A DNA stretch of 64,000 nucleotides from Streptomyces sp. PKU-EA00015 (GTDB taxonomy: Bacteria; Actinomycetota; Actinomycetes; Streptomycetales; Streptomycetaceae): NCBI RefSeq assembly GCF_013387495.1, contig NZ_JABZEE010000028.1, positions 62,001 through 126,000 on the forward strand, in the 5' to 3' direction. The notes beneath the pieces were generated by a model, which saw nothing but the letters and a program-made list of their open reading frames with translations, had not been told where the DNA came from and made no database searches. Of this stretch, positions 61,148-64,000 are shown piece after piece. Each line of letters starts with the position of its first letter. Within the stretch, counting starts at the first letter, position 1. Made by a program: the position numbers and the translations under genes.

Positions 61148-62722
61148 TCAGAACTGCAGCGCCCAGACGTCGATCCTGCCCGTGTCGTAGCGCGCGTTGT
61201 CGCTCACCCGCAGCTTCCAGGTGCCGTTGGCCGGCTCGGACGACGCGTTCACCGTGTAGGTGGTGATCACGTTGTCCGCACTGCCGCCGGACCCGTAGGC
61301 CTTCAGGTTGTAGAGCGAGCCGTCGGGGGCGACGAGGTCGATCTTCAGGTCACCGATGTAGGTGTGCTTGATGTCGACCGAGACGGCGAGGTTCGAGGGC
61401 GCGTTGCCCGTGACACCGCTGACGGTGATCGGCGACTCGACGGTGGCGTTGTCGTTGATCGCGTAGTCGCCGGTGTTCTCGAACTTCGGTCCGGGCGGGG
61501 TGGTGCTGCCGCCGCCGACGTACAGCAGGCGGTTGGCCGAGCCGGTGCCCGGGTTGCCCACCACGCCGGAGGTGGCGGCGGCGGTCAGGGCCGAGGACAC
61601 CTGGGCCGGGGTCGCGGTCCTGTTGTCGGCCAGGTACAGCGCGGCCGCACCCGCGACGTGCGGCGTCGCCATCGAGGTGCCGGAGATGGTGTTCGTCGCC
61701 GTGTCGCTGGTGTTCCAGGTCGACTTGATCGACGAGCCCGGGGCGAAGATGTCCAGCACGCTGCCGTAGTTGGAGAAGCTGGAACGGGCGTCGGTGCTGG
61801 TGGTGGAGCCGACGGTGATGGCCTCGGTCACCCGCGCGGGCGAGTAGTTGGAGGCGTTGGACCCGTCGTTGCCCGCCGCGACCGCGTAGGTGATGCCGGA
61901 GGCGATGGAGTTGCGCACGGCCGTGTCGAGGGCGGTGTCGACGCCGCCGCCGAGGCTCATGTTGGCGACGGCCGGCTTGACGGCGTTCTGCGTCACCCAG
62001 TCGATGCCGGCGACGACCTGCTCGGTCGTACCCGAGCCGGAGTTGTCGAGCACGCGGACGCCGACGATCTTGGCCTTCTTGGCCACACCGTGGGAGGACC
62101 CGGCGACGGTGCCGGCGACGTGCGTGCCGTGACCGTGGCCGTCCTGTGCCGTGTTGTCGTTGTCGATGGCGTCGTAGCCGTAGGACGCGCGGCCGCCGAA
62201 GTCGCTGTGGGAGATGCGCACGCCGGTGTCGATGACGTACGCCGTCACACCCTCACCCGCGGTGTCGGGGTAGGTGTAGCTCTGGTTGAGCGGGAGCGCC
62301 CTCTGGTCGACCCGGTCGAGGCCCCAGGACGGCGGGCTCGGCTGCGTGCCGGAGATCGTGAAGACGCGGTTCTGCACGACGGACTCGACGGCCGGGTCCG
62401 CCGCGAACTTCTTGGCCTGCGCCTCGGTGAGCTGCACGGAGTAGCCGTTGAGCGCGGCGTCGAACGTCCGCTTGATCTTCGCGCCGTACTCGGCCGCGAG
62501 AGCCTTGCCCGCCTTCGAGCCCGCGTCTGCCTCGGACTCGTCGAGCGTGACGATGTAGCTGCCCTTGATGGCGCCGGGGGCGCCGGCGTTCTCGATGACG
62601 CCTTCCGGCGCAGCGGCGGCCGCGACGGCCGGAAGGGCGGAGACCGTGCCGAGCGAGAGCGCGGCGACGGCTATGGCGCTGGCCGCGGCGAGTCTTCGCC
62701 GCGAGTCACGCATCACAGACAT
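61148..62722 (-). CDS. Secreted S8 serine protease with C-terminal P domain
   Basis: 524 aa from the ATG at 62722 with AGGAGG 9 bases upstream; a second ATG at 62713 is possible. Signal peptide 1 to about 37, I9 propeptide (GSYIVTLDESEADAG ... AVESVVQNRVF), S8 catalytic domain with Asp in AYVIDTGVRISHSDFGG, His in GHGHGTHVAGTVAG, oxyanion Asn in VAAGNDGSN, Ser in SGTSMATPHVAG, and a P/proprotein-convertase-like domain of about 110 residues (NLAVSVDIKHTYIGDLKIDL, GTWKLRVSDNARYDTG). The P domain distinguishes it from the shorter paralogue at 4799-5959. Extracellular protease. Confidence 0.95.
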   Translation of the reverse strand: MSVMRDSRRRLAAASAIAVAALSLGTVSALPAVAAAAAPEGVIENAGAPGAIKGSYIVTLDESEADAGSKAGKALAAEYGAKIKRTFDAALNGYSVQLTEAQAKKFAADPAVESVVQNRVFTISGTQPSPPSWGLDRVDQRALPLNQSYTYPDTAGEGVTAYVIDTGVRISHSDFGGRASYGYDAIDNDNTAQDGHGHGTHVAGTVAGSSHGVAKKAKIVGVRVLDNSGSGTTEQVVAGIDWVTQNAVKPAVANMSLGGGVDTALDTAVRNSIASGITYAVAAGNDGSNASNYSPARVTEAITVGSTTSTDARSSFSNYGSVLDIFAPGSSIKSTWNTSDTATNTISGTSMATPHVAGAAALYLADNRTATPAQVSSALTAAATSGVVGNPGTGSANRLLYVGGGSTTPPGPKFENTGDYAINDNATVESPITVSGVTGNAPSNLAVSVDIKHTYIGDLKIDLVAPDGSLYNLKAYGSGGSADNVITTYTVNASSEPANGTWKLRVSDNARYDTGRIDVWALQF

Positions 62723-62945
62723 GTGAGGGGTCCTCCTCATAGGTGGTGCGTTGCTGTGGGGGTCATGACAGAAGGACGACAGGGGCATGCCAACGATTCG
62801 GTCTCAATGCGACTACCCCCCTTGTCCGTCCGCCGAGCGAAAGATTGGCGGATCCATAGGAATCGCACAAGAGGACGGACGGCAGTGAAACGCAACCGCC
62901 ACACAGCCGCCATCAGGCACCACAGGGCTGCCATGCTGGCGGCCC

Positions 62946-64000
62946 ATGACGTCCTACCGCTGTCCCGATTGCACGAGTTACTGGCCGGTCGATTCTGACA
63001 TCTGGTGCTGCCCGGCCTGCCGGAGCCCCCTCGACCTGGACTTCCCCGCCTCGGCCGTTCCCCGTTCCGCGCTGGCGGGCCGCGTGAATTCGCTGTGGCG
63101 TTACGAAGAGGCGCTTCCGCTGTCCGCGCCCGCGGCCACGCTCGGCGAGGGCCGGACCCCGCTCGTTCCCCTCACGGCGAACGTGTCGGCGAAGCTCGAC
63201 TTCGTCATGCCGACGCTGTCCTTCAAGGACCGGGGCGCGGTCATGCTGGCGGAGCTGGCCCGCCGGCTGGGGCCGCGCCGGGTGATCGCCGACAGCAGCG
63301 GGAACGCGGGCACGTCCGTCGCCGCGTACTGCGCGCGGGCGGGCCTGCGGTGCACCGTGTACGTCCCCGAGGGCACGTCCGCGAAGAAGACCGAGCAGAT
63401 CCGGGCGCACGGCGCCCGCCTGGAGGTTGTCCGCGGCGACCGCGAGGCCACGGCGTCCGCCGCGCGGGCCGCGGCCGGCGAACCCGGTGTCTTCTACGCG
63501 AGCCACGTCTACAACCCGTACTTCCTGCACGGCACCAAGACCTATGTCTACGAGCTCTGGGAGGACCTGGGCGGCCGGCTCCCCGAGGCGGTCGTCGTGC
63601 CCGTCGGCAACGGCACCCTGCTGCTCGGCGCCGCGCTCGCGCTCGACGAACTGCTCGCCCACGGACTGATCGACGCCCGCCCCGCCCTGGTCGCCGTGCA
63701 GGCGGAGGCGGTCTCCCCGCTGGCGGCGGCGTTCCGCGCGGGCGCGCAGGACCTGCTCGCTCCGGCCCGTGCGACGCCCACGCTCGCGGAGGGCATCGCG
63801 ATCTCCCGCCCGCCGCGCGCCCGTCAGATCCTGCGGGCGGTACGGGAGTCGGGCGGCGAGTTCCTGACGGTGACGGAGCCCGAGATCCGCGCGGCGCAGA
63901 AGGACCTGGCGGCACGGGGCCTGTTCGTGGAGTCGACGGGCGTGGCGTGCTGGGCGGCGGCCGGTTCGTGGACCGACCGCACGGCGGTGGTGCCCCTGTG
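62946..64000 (+). CDS. Threonine-synthase-like PLP enzyme (3' end outside window)
   Basis: At least 351 residues are visible and the frame runs off the window. The N-terminus is a zinc-ribbon-like CPDCTSYWPVDSDIWCCPAC, then the fold-type-II core: the PLP lysine in TLSFKDRGAV, the phosphate/substrate loop ADSSGNAGTSVAAYC and the cofactor glycine loop PVGNGTLLLGAA. The family makes threonine from O-phosphohomoserine, but some members with this ribbon are not ThrC. Divergent from the protease gene, with promoters in the 223-bp space 62723-62945. Confidence 0.88.
   Translation, partial: MTSYRCPDCTSYWPVDSDIWCCPACRSPLDLDFPASAVPRSALAGRVNSLWRYEEALPLSAPAATLGEGRTPLVPLTANVSAKLDFVMPTLSFKDRGAVMLAELARRLGPRRVIADSSGNAGTSVAAYCARAGLRCTVYVPEGTSAKKTEQIRAHGARLEVVRGDREATASAARAAAGEPGVFYASHVYNPYFLHGTKTYVYELWEDLGGRLPEAVVVPVGNGTLLLGAALALDELLAHGLIDARPALVAVQAEAVSPLAAAFRAGAQDLLAPARATPTLAEGIAISRPPRARQILRAVRESGGEFLTVTEPEIRAAQKDLAARGLFVESTGVACWAAAGSWTDRTAVVPL

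Overview
The window is a stretch of chromosome from a high-GC actinomycete, almost certainly a Streptomyces. Evidence is the very GC-rich third codon positions, GTG and TTG starts, leaderless -10 boxes seven bases ahead of start codons, mycothiol biosynthesis (MshB), SpoIIE-type PP2C phosphatases with RsbW-like ATPases, and two adjacent BldK-like oligopeptide transporters. From memory (not checked), the backbone order (dapC/fdxA, mshB, S9 peptidase, two opp operons, typA, sdh) resembles the bldK neighbourhood of S. coelicolor.

Region by region. 1-12.8 kb: housekeeping and envelope genes (secreted Ala/Gly-rich protein, dapC, ferredoxin, GNAT, SirB1-type protein, secreted S8 protease, peptidoglycan-binding membrane protein, DUF6113-like protein, mshB, small membrane protein, S9 peptidase). 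13.3-25.2 kb: two tandem five-gene oligopeptide ABC operons on the minus strand, each in the order SBP-permease-permease-ATPase-ATPase, with a hairpin between the SBP gene and the first permease. 25.6-30.2 kb: typA/bipA and a third family-5 SBP lipoprotein. 30.5-34.4 kb: a small coiled-coil protein and a three-gene succinate dehydrogenase operon. 34.4-40.6 kb: a TPM-domain secreted protein, a PspA protein, a PAS-GAF-SpoIIE-HATPase phosphatase and an RsbW-like ATPase.

41.3-52.9 kb is the notable part: a plus-strand RiPP locus that I read as a class V lanthipeptide cluster of the lexapeptide/pristinin/cacaoidin type. It encodes an APH-fold Ser/Thr kinase (LanK-like), a HopA1-family protein (LanY-like lyase), two different precursor peptides (55 and 61 aa; missing from most gene calls because they are so short), a methyltransferase, an ABC exporter without a peptidase domain, an LLM/F420-type reductase, an EpiD/TvaF-like cysteine decarboxylase, a kinase-fold protein lacking the catalytic Asp (LanX/TvaE-like) and one M16 peptidase in which active and inactive halves are fused through a long low-complexity linker. 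Both precursors end in Thr-x4-Cys, as expected for a C-terminal AviMeCys ring. A promoter with two CRP-like operators 33 bp apart lies about 370 bp ahead of the kinase gene, and a perfect 15-bp stem lies just behind the precursor genes. 53.0-58.8 kb continues on the same strand, from its own promoter and operator, with a small membrane protein, a winged-helix regulator, a GT1 glycosyltransferase, an ABC-2 exporter, a GPP34 protein and a GT4 glycosyltransferase. These could decorate, export or protect against the product, or be an independent unit.

58.8-64 kb returns to ordinary genes: Nudix hydrolase, SPOR-like protein, GntR/UTRA regulator, a decayed septum-formation-domain gene, a second S8 protease with a P domain, and a threonine-synthase-like gene running off the end. 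I saw no tRNA, rRNA, CRISPR array or insertion sequence.
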